Part shown: positions 1-8,543 of the stretch, one piece after another | Layout: every line of letters starts with the position of its first letter | Position numbering within the stretch: position 1 is the stretch's first letter | Source: an uncultured Bacilli bacterium | GTDB taxonomy: Bacteria > Bacillota_I > Bacilli_A > RFN20 > CAG-288 | Length of the DNA: 55,807 nt | Assembly: GCA_934725685.1 (NCBI GenBank) | Contig: CAKVBX010000007.1 | Coordinates: 1 to 55,807, forward strand | Reading direction: 5' to 3' | Position numbers and translations under genes: made by a program | Notes under the pieces: generated by a model | The model's database searches: none | What the model was told of the DNA's origin: nothing | What the model saw: only the letters and a program-made list of their open reading frames with translations

Positions 1-1741
1 GAACATAGTGCCCGTCCTCCTTAACCATGTTATCGTTGAAAAATTCGCCGTCAAAAGCGAACCGACGAATCGTTTCCTTGATTCGCTTTGATTTTTCAAT
101 CAGAGTGGGCTCCCCTAGCAGCTCACCGGCAGCCTCAAGGCTGGAGGCATAAAGCATGTTGGACGGGAAATTCACTCCTTTGATGAAATCCTCATCATTG
201 GCTTTTGACCATTCGACGAAAATCCAGCCTTTCAGGTCTTCCAAAAGGCCGAGGCTGTTCTCGAATGCGGAAAAATAGGTGAGAAGGCCGCGGATATGAT
301 CTTTGGATTTTTCAATCAAAGAGGAATCCCCGGTACGTTTCTGATATTCTCTCAGTTCAAGGATATACCAGAGGGACCAGTTCGGAATAAAGGTGCCATC
401 CGGGAATTCACCGGGATAGCACATCGGAATCATGCCCTGGGGAAGGGACGGATAATGAGGTAGAAGTGCATAATTCTCCAGCGTGTTGCGTTCCACACGG
501 TTGGAACCGGAAACAAGGTATTCCGTCATGGAGGTGAAATAGGAATCGAAGAGCCAACCCGCACGTTCTCTGGAAGGGCAATCGGTAAGAATATCGACGC
601 TGTTCTGAACAAAGGTGTTGAGGGCCGCAGAATAGATCGATTCGATTTTCTTGTTTTCAAAGGAATAGGAAAAATCACGAGCCTCACACGATTCATAAGG
701 AACGAAATCCAGATGTCGCATTTTGACCTCACCTTTCCGCACAAAGAGGCGGAGATAATGAACCGTATACGGCTCGAAACAGATGTGACGGAAAAGTCCT
801 TTTCTGATCTGATAAGAGACAATGTTCTGTGTCGTATTGCGGAAGAAGTCGATTTTCATCGGCTTCTCCTTTCCGAGAGAAGCATCGATTTCGTCAAACA
901 CGAAATAGATTTCCGCATCCTGAAGGCACTGAACATCGAAATCGATGAATCCGGTATAGGAATGGGGAAGCTGATAGGTCACGAATGTCCCCGCTTTCAG
1001 GGATTCAATGTTCTCCAGGTGGCAGACAAAACGCGAAACCTCATCATTCGGATTGACTTCCCAACTCTCTTTCGGGAAAATCTTCAGTTCTTTCAGGACC
1101 ATATAGCGATCTTCATAGGGCTTGATTTCCGGATGGTAGGAAAAGGTACCTTCTTCCACTTTTTCAAAAGGAATCAACGAAAAACTAAGAGGTACCACAT
1201 TTCTTGGAAGCAGGTTTTTATCTTTCAGCACTTCACAAAAGAGCGGCGGAAAAGGATTCGTTCCACCCTGTAAGAAATCTTCAAAATCGAAATCAAAATG
1301 GTAAGACTCTGAGAAGGTTCTCTGATACGAGAATCTCGATACCTTCCGATAACGTGCCGTGTTTTCGAAGCAAGTAAAATGTCCCTCTTCGCCCGTATAG
1401 GAAAGCACCTTATCTTCCATGGTAATCTCAGCGAGCAGGAACGGCTCCGTATTGAGCGTATAGTACGAGTTGCAATGGGAAGAAAGCAGTTCGATGACAA
1501 GATGATGCTTTCCTTTTCCTAAAGAAATCTCATCGACACGAAAATAGTCATGGGCCGCTCTCGCCGGACCATAGCCGATCAATTCACCATTATCGAAAAC
1601 CCGGTAAATATTGTTTCCGGTGATTCGTAGAAACGCATCCTCATCATTTACCAGGTCTTCCAGGAAGAAGAGAGAGACATTCATCTCTTCAAGATATTTC
1701 TTGGGGAAGATCGGCTTTGCTTTCAGAAATTCATTTGACAT
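1..1741 (-). CDS. alpha-L-rhamnosidase-like glycoside hydrolase (GH78-like), 3' end cut by window
   Basis: The reading frame starts at an ATG at 1741 and stays open to base 1 (about 580 codons), so the C-terminus is missing. I translated it by hand. The first part resembles the N-terminal beta-sandwich of rhamnosidase-type enzymes (a segment reading NGELIGYGPARAAHDYF). Further on is DCPSRERAGWLFDSYFT, a motif of the (alpha/alpha)6 catalytic barrel of GH78-related enzymes. There is no signal peptide, so the enzyme should act in the cytoplasm on imported oligosaccharides, releasing rhamnose or a similar sugar. The start overlaps the stop of the upstream GH127-like gene by 11 bases, implying translational coupling in the same operon. 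Which sugar it cleaves cannot be told from the sequence; related annotations are often only 'rhamnosidase-related'. Confidence 0.72.
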   Translation of the reverse strand, partial: MSNEFLKAKPIFPKKYLEEMNVSLFFLEDLVNDEDAFLRITGNNIYRVFDNGELIGYGPARAAHDYFRVDEISLGKGKHHLVIELLSSHCNSYYTLNTEPFLLAEITMEDKVLSYTGEEGHFTCFENTARYRKVSRFSYQRTFSESYHFDFDFEDFLQGGTNPFPPLFCEVLKDKNLLPRNVVPLSFSLIPFEKVEEGTFSYHPEIKPYEDRYMVLKELKIFPKESWEVNPNDEVSRFVCHLENIESLKAGTFVTYQLPHSYTGFIDFDVQCLQDAEIYFVFDEIDASLGKEKPMKIDFFRNTTQNIVSYQIRKGLFRHICFEPYTVHYLRLFVRKGEVKMRHLDFVPYESCEARDFSYSFENKKIESIYSAALNTFVQNSVDILTDCPSRERAGWLFDSYFTSMTEYLVSGSNRVERNTLENYALLPHYPSLPQGMIPMCYPGEFPDGTFIPNWSLWYILELREYQKRTGDSSLIEKSKDHIRGLLTYFSAFENSLGLLEDLKGWIFVEWSKANDEDFIKGVNFPSNMLYASSLEAAGELLGEPTLIEKSKRIKETIRRFAFDGEFFNDNMVKEDGHYV

Positions 1742-3233
1742 ATTGCGTTTTTTCATTCAGGGTATGTTCATCAAAGCAGGAGTTGTCATAGAGATAGGAA
1801 TAGGCGTTCCCGCCGATGATAAACTCATCGTTCATCTTCTCCTCTTTCTTGGTCAGAAGCATGTCTCCATAGAAGAAGATACCATTCTGTTCATTGATGT
1901 CAATGTCAAGATGGTATTCATAGTGTCCCGTCCCATTGATGCTCACAGTGAACCAACGGTTTTCCACCTTTCCGTCCTGGACCTTGCAGCCTTCCGGAAG
2001 ACGGAAGCGGAGTTTCACTGGGTGACTGAGCTCCGTGACATCGATTCTGATTATGTGTCCGTTATAATAGAATTCTCCATCGACATCCAACTCAAAATCC
2101 TCTTCTTTTTCATGGAACGAAGACGGGAACGGAACAGAATACGTGTCCCCTTCTTTCGTAAAGAGGAAATCAGTAAGGTAGTGAGTGCAGTCTCCTAAAC
2201 GCATCGTGCAGCAGAAGAACGCTTCATAAAGGAAGGATTTCAAAAGATAGGAATCCTTAACCGCACAGGTAGAGCAGCCTGCCCCACCGTTGTTCCTCTG
2301 AAATGTTCTCAGCGAGTTGACATAAATTCGGTTGAAAATGTCCAGATATTTCTCTTCTCCAGTGATTTCATAGAGTTTTCTTGCAACAATCATGCTATCG
2401 ATGATGCCACAGGGTTCCGTCCAGGTCGCAAAACGCTGGAACCAGTTGATATTGGCATAATCATAAGTCATGCCCTGACTCAGATAGTTATCAAAAATAT
2501 GGATGGCATCCGGAAGATACTTCGGATTGTATTGCGAATACCGGATGATGCCTCTCGTACAGGATAATGTGGCATGTGTCTGACATTCCAAAGAAAGATA
2601 ATCGATGGCGAGGAACTTATCGATCATATGTTCGATCAGTTTCTTCACTCTCTCATCGCGGTAGATTTCATAAACAGCGGTGATACCATCGAGCATAATG
2701 AAGGCACAGCCAATATCGGTGGACACTTCCCATCCGTTGAGGATGGTGCCATCCACAATGCCGCTCACGCCTCCCTCTTCGTTTTTCACTCTATCGACAG
2801 GATAGTTGTCATAAAACGGCGCAAGGGGAAGAAGGAAATGTTCTACGATGGATCTGATTTGTGTAAGATATTTGTCCTCGAGAGTGATTTTATAATAATT
2901 CACGAGTCCCCGTAAGAACCAGGAATTGCTCGAGACCTGCTGTTCATTCACGGTCACACCATCGAGCTCTTTTCCGAAATAGCCGTAGCGGTTCACTTTC
3001 GAATCGAGAACGGCAAAAATATCTTCCAATTGATGAAGCACATCCTTCTGCTTGTCTTCATAGCCTTCATACGCTTTATAAAGAGAAGTCAATGCAAGAA
3101 TGTCTCTTCCCTGAAAATCGCCCGGCCAGGAATCGTTCTGATCAAAAAGCTCTTTGGCAAGGTACATAGAATCGGTCAGCCTGTTTCTGTTCATGTCTAT
3201 TCTGCGGAATAGATCTCCCTGTATTTTTTTCAT
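1731..3233 (-). CDS. GH127/DUF1680-like glycoside hydrolase (beta-L-arabinofuranosidase-type)
   Basis: A 500-residue protein without signal peptide, preceded by AAGGAG seven bases before the ATG. The pattern of Trp/Gly/Leu-rich helices fits an (alpha/alpha)6 barrel. A segment TEPCGIIDSMIVARKLYEIT resembles the conserved Glu-x-Cys region of DUF1680 proteins, and FFCCTMRLGD resembles their paired-cysteine active-site region; GH127 enzymes use a Cys nucleophile and a Cys-coordinated zinc. An extra CSTCAVKD lies between the two. The family removes beta-linked L-arabinofuranose from plant glycans. Its neighbours (rhamnosidase-like downstream, polysaccharide-binding lipoproteins upstream) support a role in intracellular trimming of imported pectin-like oligosaccharides. 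Family membership is likely but remote; the exact substrate is inferred. Confidence 0.62.
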   Translation of the reverse strand: MKKIQGDLFRRIDMNRNRLTDSMYLAKELFDQNDSWPGDFQGRDILALTSLYKAYEGYEDKQKDVLHQLEDIFAVLDSKVNRYGYFGKELDGVTVNEQQVSSNSWFLRGLVNYYKITLEDKYLTQIRSIVEHFLLPLAPFYDNYPVDRVKNEEGGVSGIVDGTILNGWEVSTDIGCAFIMLDGITAVYEIYRDERVKKLIEHMIDKFLAIDYLSLECQTHATLSCTRGIIRYSQYNPKYLPDAIHIFDNYLSQGMTYDYANINWFQRFATWTEPCGIIDSMIVARKLYEITGEEKYLDIFNRIYVNSLRTFQRNNGGAGCSTCAVKDSYLLKSFLYEAFFCCTMRLGDCTHYLTDFLFTKEGDTYSVPFPSSFHEKEEDFELDVDGEFYYNGHIIRIDVTELSHPVKLRFRLPEGCKVQDGKVENRWFTVSINGTGHYEYHLDIDINEQNGIFFYGDMLLTKKEEKMNDEFIIGGNAYSYLYDNSCFDEHTLNEKTQYVK

Positions 3234-3256
3234 GAGTTCTCCTTATAGCGATAAAG

Positions 3257-3286
3257 ACGGAATCAGGGGGCAACCCCTGATTCCGT
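3257..3286 (-). terminator. strong 13-bp hairpin in the operon's 3306-3233 gap
   Basis: The arms ACGGAATCAGGGG (3257-3269) and its exact complement (3274-3286) enclose a 4-base loop. On the minus strand the stem is followed by only three T, so it is a weak terminator or an mRNA-stabilising/attenuating element. It separates the abundant-type lipoprotein genes from the two cytosolic hydrolases. Confidence 0.6.
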
Positions 3287-3305
3287 TCAGAAAACGAATT
3301 ACGAC

Positions 3306-5507
3306 TTATTTTGCAATCTTGATGAGTTCGACGTTGAGATTGCCGACATAGAAGACACCGGTTCCACCGGCTCCGGGAGTATAGAAGGAGAAGAAATCAA
3401 CCTTACGATTGCTGACCCATTCGATTTCCTTATGATGATAGCCGGAAGCCATATCGGAATCGATAGGAAGGAAAACGCTGTTGTCAAAATTGAACATCAG
3501 CTGTCCGCTCCAATTGTCAACATAGTAATCGAGAGTGATCTTATAAGTATGGGCGTTTTCGATACGGCCGTCACCACGGAGCCATTCCACAGTGGTATCC
3601 GCCTGCTTGAAAGTGACTTTCTGCGGAGCGGTACCCATCTTCTCATTGGCGATGACTTCAGCCTTGTTATCAAAAGCCTCGACAGCTCTCTTTGCATCGT
3701 TGCACGTACCGAAGCTACGGGTCTGCTGGGAGAAGTTGAATCCGACTTTATAGCCGTTCTCGGTCTCATCTTCCGCAACGGGGTCCGGTTCGGAAAGTTT
3801 CAGATCCATTCTTCCGACATAGATTTCGAAAGCGGAATTGCCCTGGCCATAGATGTTGAGCTGACGCCAGCCACTCTGTAAGACACCGACATAGGTAACG
3901 GAATGGATGCCGTTTCCAAGGTCCGTATCCGTAATATCCAGAGACGGATTTCCGTTGTCTCCCATCATGATGAGATGAAGTCCCTTGTTGTTGACGCTGT
4001 AATAGTACATCGTAAGGGTCAGTTTCTTTCCAGTTACGAGATTATTTTTCGTGAGACCGCTGAAGAAATGGTCATCGGCGTTGGTAAGTTTGAGGGCATT
4101 CTTGGAGAAGTATTCGCTTCCCTTCATCGCAGCCTTCGCGGTTTCATTGCTGAGATTGTCGATGATGATGGTTTCACCGTTGGAGCACTCAGCACCCTTG
4201 CTTTCCATATCGAAGCTGAATCCGGCGGTGAGTTCCTCACTGGTCGGAACGACCGCATCCACCTGCGCGATTTCCTGGGCGCTAAAGGTAAGACTATCGA
4301 TGGCAATTTTTGTTTCCGTATTGGAACCGCCAAGTTTGAAGAAACCAAACCAAGCATTTCCGGTAGTAGGTATCTTGGTGCCAGGGAAGGAAATGGAGGC
4401 CTCATAGACTTCTCCTTTCTTCGCCGAGGAAGAAACGAAGGTCTGATTCATGCCATTGGAACCATCCCAGTTGAGCTGGGCATAGAAGTCAGAGAAGTTC
4501 CCGATATCATCAGAGAGAACCTTGTAGGAGAAGGAGAGGGTGTAGGTGGCAGAAATTCCACGCTGGAAATAGTCGTTGAACTGGTTGAAATAGATGCAAT
4601 AGGCAGCGCTTCCGGCAGTTCTGTTGGCATCGATGATGAGAGAATTGCCTTCGATTGCTTCGTCTGTGCCGGTGAGATAGGTGGCATTGTTGGCATCGGC
4701 CATTGCGCGGGAAGTGACGGACTTCGCACCCTTGGCGAAGTTTTCCTTGAAAGTTCCGTAGTCCTTCAAAGCAGCGGGATCCTCAAAGCCGGCTGTATCG
4801 AAGTTTTCCTCATGGGCGGCAGTGACATGAACGGTGATTTTCTGTTCATCATAGAGTTCTTCGTCGTTCGGATCCGCGACGTAATAGGAGATTTCATGGT
4901 CGCCGGCAACCTGGGCCGAGAAGGTTCCATTCTTGATGGTTCCGCTCTCCAGACTATCTTCCATCTCAATCTGAGCACTAATGTCGTTGCCTTTATAATC
5001 CTTGGCGGTGACAGTGGGAAGAGTAAGGGATTCTCCTGCCTTGACGGTGTAATCGACAACTTCCGGCATGGTGATAGTCGGAGCGGAGGCACCGGTGATA
5101 GTAATGGTGACCTTTCCGGTCTTGGCACCATCGGTTGAGGTTGCGATGATGTCGGCAGATCCTACCTTGATGGCTTTGACCTTTCCTTCCTGATCGACGG
5201 TAATGATGGTTTCATCGGAGCTTGTGAGGGTGTAGGTCTTGTCGTCGGCGTTGTCGGGAAGGACAGCGACTGTGACTTTGGTTTCGTCACCGACAAACAG
5301 GCTGGTCTTCTCGGCACTGACAGTGAGAGATTCGACATGGACGATTTGTTTTTCCGTCACATTCTCCGTCGGTTTCGGAGCTTCAGTCGTCTTGTCCGTC
5401 GTCGTAGGTTCGGTGGGAGTAGAGGGATTCTCGCCACAGGAGACGAGACCGGCAGTGAATCCTGACATCATCAGGATCACAGCCAACGGAATCATTTTCT
5501 TTTTCAT
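3306..5507 (-). CDS. Big_2-containing lipoprotein with carbohydrate-binding-like jelly-roll repeats
   Basis: The start at 5507 is chosen because AGGAGG stands seven bases before it, giving 733 residues that open with a lipoprotein signal (hydrophobic stretch, then LVSC with Cys24). A Ser/Thr/Pro-rich linker leads to a Big_2 Ig-like domain at about 48-130 (VESLTVSAEK ... VGSADIIATS) and a second Ig-like module at about 135-225. The remainder holds three similar beta-rich blocks, each opening with a Gly-Phe-(Asp/Asn)-Phe-type strand (for example GFSFDME and GFNFSQQ), which look like tandem carbohydrate-binding jelly rolls. I see no catalytic motif. It probably displays glycan-binding modules on the cell surface next to the beta-helix lipoproteins encoded upstream. 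Confidence 0.7.
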   Translation of the reverse strand: MKKKMIPLAVILMMSGFTAGLVSCGENPSTPTEPTTTDKTTEAPKPTENVTEKQIVHVESLTVSAEKTSLFVGDETKVTVAVLPDNADDKTYTLTSSDETIITVDQEGKVKAIKVGSADIIATSTDGAKTGKVTITITGASAPTITMPEVVDYTVKAGESLTLPTVTAKDYKGNDISAQIEMEDSLESGTIKNGTFSAQVAGDHEISYYVADPNDEELYDEQKITVHVTAAHEENFDTAGFEDPAALKDYGTFKENFAKGAKSVTSRAMADANNATYLTGTDEAIEGNSLIIDANRTAGSAAYCIYFNQFNDYFQRGISATYTLSFSYKVLSDDIGNFSDFYAQLNWDGSNGMNQTFVSSSAKKGEVYEASISFPGTKIPTTGNAWFGFFKLGGSNTETKIAIDSLTFSAQEIAQVDAVVPTSEELTAGFSFDMESKGAECSNGETIIIDNLSNETAKAAMKGSEYFSKNALKLTNADDHFFSGLTKNNLVTGKKLTLTMYYYSVNNKGLHLIMMGDNGNPSLDITDTDLGNGIHSVTYVGVLQSGWRQLNIYGQGNSAFEIYVGRMDLKLSEPDPVAEDETENGYKVGFNFSQQTRSFGTCNDAKRAVEAFDNKAEVIANEKMGTAPQKVTFKQADTTVEWLRGDGRIENAHTYKITLDYYVDNWSGQLMFNFDNSVFLPIDSDMASGYHHKEIEWVSNRKVDFFSFYTPGAGGTGVFYVGNLNVELIKIAK

Positions 5508-5543
5508 TGTTTTACCTCCTTTTTGGTACAATTTTCAGAAAAT

Positions 5544-8543
5544 TTATTTAAAAAGATATTGAGTCATTCTTGCCGTCTTCGTCTTGTAGTCCTCGACAAA
5601 GTGGGGGACATTGCCCATCTGGACCCTCTTGAGTCCCTTATCGGAGCGTTCCGCATCGGCGACAATGAAGGCCATGTCGATTCGCTTTCCTTCTTCGATG
5701 GCCGTCTTGAATTCCGGCGCCATGGTGAACGGAATCATAAATTCGCCGGTATAGCCATCACTCTTGCTGACAAAGCTCGCCTTCATCTGGTCCTTGTTCT
5801 CGACATAGGAGGAATTGGTACGAACTTCCGAGAAGGTACAATATCCATTGCTTTTCCAGGTCGGTGCAAAGGCAGCCTGTAACACGCCGCCCTGGTTCTT
5901 ATAGATCTGCATATCAGCATTAGGAAGATCGGTCACTGTGGACATGAAAAGTTCGACGCAGTCGCCAAGCCAGAAGTCATTGACCGTCCTGACATCGAGT
6001 TTGTCATCGAAAATATCGACAGCGAAATAGATGCCTTCATCGTCATAACTGAGATAGAGCTTGTTAGCCTTGAAGTGATCGGAAAGTTCCGCCTGAGTGC
6101 GTTCCGTACCTTCGGCATCGGAGACACCGAGGATATCAATGTTGGTATAGCCGGCGCCGTCCCAGTCAGACAGATCGCCGTCAAGCGTGATTTTCTTGGT
6201 GAGCTTTCCGACATCGACTTCCGGTCCTGCTTCTTCATTCTTCTTGAAGGAAATGTTGTAGTTGGTGTCGCTGATAGTGACATCATTTTCGGAAGAGTTC
6301 CCTTCCAGGGTGACACCGCTCAACCCTTTGTTCAGCGTGTACTGGTTGTAGTTTCCGTCCAGGGTGATGTTTTCACAGTTGACTGCCTGAAGAAGGGTGT
6401 TGAACTTATCGCCGGAGGGTTGGGTATAGCTGCAGTTGTAGAAGAGATTATCTTTGAGTTGGGAAGAACCGACGCCGCGCATGGAGACGGCAGAATTACC
6501 GTTATGGGCGATGAAGTTATTGTCAATCTTTGCACCGGTCAGAGTGGATTTCGGGGCGACAGAAGCGTTGTTGGAGATGGCAAAAATTGAGATATCGCCA
6601 TAGAGCGGTTCCGGTTTTATCGTACAGTTGTTGATAAACTTGTTGTTCCGGATGGTTACATTCTGAGCGAGCGTCGCTTCGTTGAACTTGTCCATGGCGG
6701 ATGCGACCTGGATGGAGCCGTGTCCGATGTTCATGAAGGCGTTGTTCTCGACTAAGGCCTCCGGAACCTGAATGAGGATGCCACGGTTTCTCTTATTGCG
6801 GACGATATTGTTGGTGAAGGTAAGTTTCGGTGTATCGGAGAGGAAGGTCACACGGCAGGAACCCCAATTGATAACATCGCTCATTCTCTCTTTGATATGA
6901 AGAACGAAGCCGTTGGCTGTCGTTTCGACTTCACTGATGGTGTAATAACCGGCACTCGGATTGTGACTTTCGAAGGATTCCTCATTGTAGACGGCAACTT
7001 TGTCACCGGCTTTCGGTGTCTTGACCGCACTAGTAAGTTTGGATACCGTCATCGTTCTCGTCGTTCCGCCTTCGGCGGAATTGAGCTTATACCAATAGCC
7101 GTGTTTGATATTGAGTGCATCATCGTGCGAATTCTCCAGAATGGAATTGGTGATTGCAACATCGCCACTCATCTGATCGAAATGCAAGGCATCGGCAGTG
7201 GCAGTCATCAAGGAGGCGCTGTCTTCTTTTAAGGTTAAATCGAAGCGGTTGAGATAGAGATTCTTTGTACCTGTCGAGACAAAGGCCATGCCATAGGCGT
7301 GATGCATAGTAACATTTTCAAAATAGACGTTCTCAGAATCTGAGATAGAAATGCCTCGTGCGTCATACTGGGAGAACTGTACCGATACCAAGGTTCCATT
7401 TCTGGAGCGGCTGATTCCGACATTGAAGGTGACTTCCATCTGGTAGACGCCATCTCCGGTTTTTGTGATTTCATATCCGGAGAAAGAATCGACGAGGAAG
7501 TTACCGCCTTCTAACGGAGTCTTGTTGATCTGACCGAATTCAACCCAGGAACGCAGGTTCTTCTTTTTCTTCAGAAGTTCTTCAACGAGCGGATTGAACT
7601 CGGAATCGATTTCAATCTTCATTGTCTTCTTCTCGGTATCACCCTCAATAATTTTTCCCGTAAGAGAAGAAGGAATTTCCTGATCCAGAGTGATGTCATT
7701 GAAGTAGATATTCTTGCAGTCATTGACTGTGAAATATCCCTTGTAATTCAGGTCGAGAATCTTTATGGAGAGGGTGGTATTGTTGCCTTCGAAATAAGTG
7801 CCGTCGAGGTTCTCGAGAACAAAGGCGGAGGTGTCCTCCGAGAGCGAGGAATCGACTTCGACCATGCCTTCCGGAAGCTTGATTTTCACTTTTCTTCCGG
7901 CTGCATTCTCATTTTTTGCCATGAGAATCGCCGTCTGAATCTGATAATAGTTATTCACCTTCTCAGCCGTCGGGAAATAGGACTTTATCTGTTCCAAGGA
8001 AACCGAAGCCGTCTCATAAACCGTGTCGACTTCGCTGTCTTTCACCTTGCCATATTTTTCAACGATGAGGTCCTGATTGACACCGACGGAAGAACTCGAT
8101 AACCCATATTTCTCGTTGGAGGAGAGAGAGGAATCGCTGTAGGCGGATTCGGAGAGCTTCTCCGCATAGTCATTCGCGGAGAGTCCGGTGTCCGGTGCAT
8201 TCTCGACAATCTGAATAGTGATGGTCGCACTCTTGGCACCCTCTTCGCTAGTCGCCGTAATGACAGCGGTGCCAACCTTCTTTGCCGTGACGACCCCATT
8301 AGATGAGACTTCCACGTTGTCATTGGAAGCTTGATAGCTCACCGCCGTATTGGATGCATTGGAGGGAAGGACGGTGACAAGAAGCTGAAGCTGTTCTCCG
8401 ACTTTCAGTGTTTCCGTATTTGCGGAAAGCGTGATGCTTTCGACATGGATGACTTCACTTTCGCTCGTGTTTTCCCCACAGGAGACAAGACTCGGCCCCG
8501 CGAGGAAGAGAGCGGTAAGAATCAGAAGAGGACATTTTTTCAT
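5544..8543 (-). CDS. surface lipoprotein: Big_2, parallel beta-helix, CBM9-like domain
   Basis: A 999-residue lipoprotein (lipobox LVSC, Cys22). A Big_2 domain lies at about 33-112. From about 190 to 760 there are repeated short Asn/Val/Ile-rich turns (NNTTLSIKIL, NDCKNIYFND, RNKRNRGILIQ) typical of a right-handed parallel beta-helix, the fold of pectate lyases and other polysaccharide lyases. The C-terminal 220 residues (starting ITLDGDLSDWDG, with YFAVDIFDDK and DCVELFM) match the CBM9-like carbohydrate-binding fold. It is likely a cell-surface enzyme or binding protein that acts on a plant polysaccharide before uptake by the ABC transporter. It shares the motif SHDDALNIK and RNKRNRGI with the next protein, so the two are paralogues. 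Its 5' end overlaps the preceding gene by four bases. Confidence 0.78.
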   Translation of the reverse strand: MKKCPLLILTALFLAGPSLVSCGENTSESEVIHVESITLSANTETLKVGEQLQLLVTVLPSNASNTAVSYQASNDNVEVSSNGVVTAKKVGTAVITATSEEGAKSATITIQIVENAPDTGLSANDYAEKLSESAYSDSSLSSNEKYGLSSSSVGVNQDLIVEKYGKVKDSEVDTVYETASVSLEQIKSYFPTAEKVNNYYQIQTAILMAKNENAAGRKVKIKLPEGMVEVDSSLSEDTSAFVLENLDGTYFEGNNTTLSIKILDLNYKGYFTVNDCKNIYFNDITLDQEIPSSLTGKIIEGDTEKKTMKIEIDSEFNPLVEELLKKKKNLRSWVEFGQINKTPLEGGNFLVDSFSGYEITKTGDGVYQMEVTFNVGISRSRNGTLVSVQFSQYDARGISISDSENVYFENVTMHHAYGMAFVSTGTKNLYLNRFDLTLKEDSASLMTATADALHFDQMSGDVAITNSILENSHDDALNIKHGYWYKLNSAEGGTTRTMTVSKLTSAVKTPKAGDKVAVYNEESFESHNPSAGYYTISEVETTANGFVLHIKERMSDVINWGSCRVTFLSDTPKLTFTNNIVRNKRNRGILIQVPEALVENNAFMNIGHGSIQVASAMDKFNEATLAQNVTIRNNKFINNCTIKPEPLYGDISIFAISNNASVAPKSTLTGAKIDNNFIAHNGNSAVSMRGVGSSQLKDNLFYNCSYTQPSGDKFNTLLQAVNCENITLDGNYNQYTLNKGLSGVTLEGNSSENDVTISDTNYNISFKKNEEAGPEVDVGKLTKKITLDGDLSDWDGAGYTNIDILGVSDAEGTERTQAELSDHFKANKLYLSYDDEGIYFAVDIFDDKLDVRTVNDFWLGDCVELFMSTVTDLPNADMQIYKNQGGVLQAAFAPTWKSNGYCTFSEVRTNSSYVENKDQMKASFVSKSDGYTGEFMIPFTMAPEFKTAIEEGKRIDMAFIVADAERSDKGLKRVQMGNVPHFVEDYKTKTARMTQYLFK

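Noticed and set aside
3903..5138. 411-codon plus-strand open frame
   Set aside because: Mirror of the Big_2 lipoprotein gene on the minus strand, caused by its codon usage.
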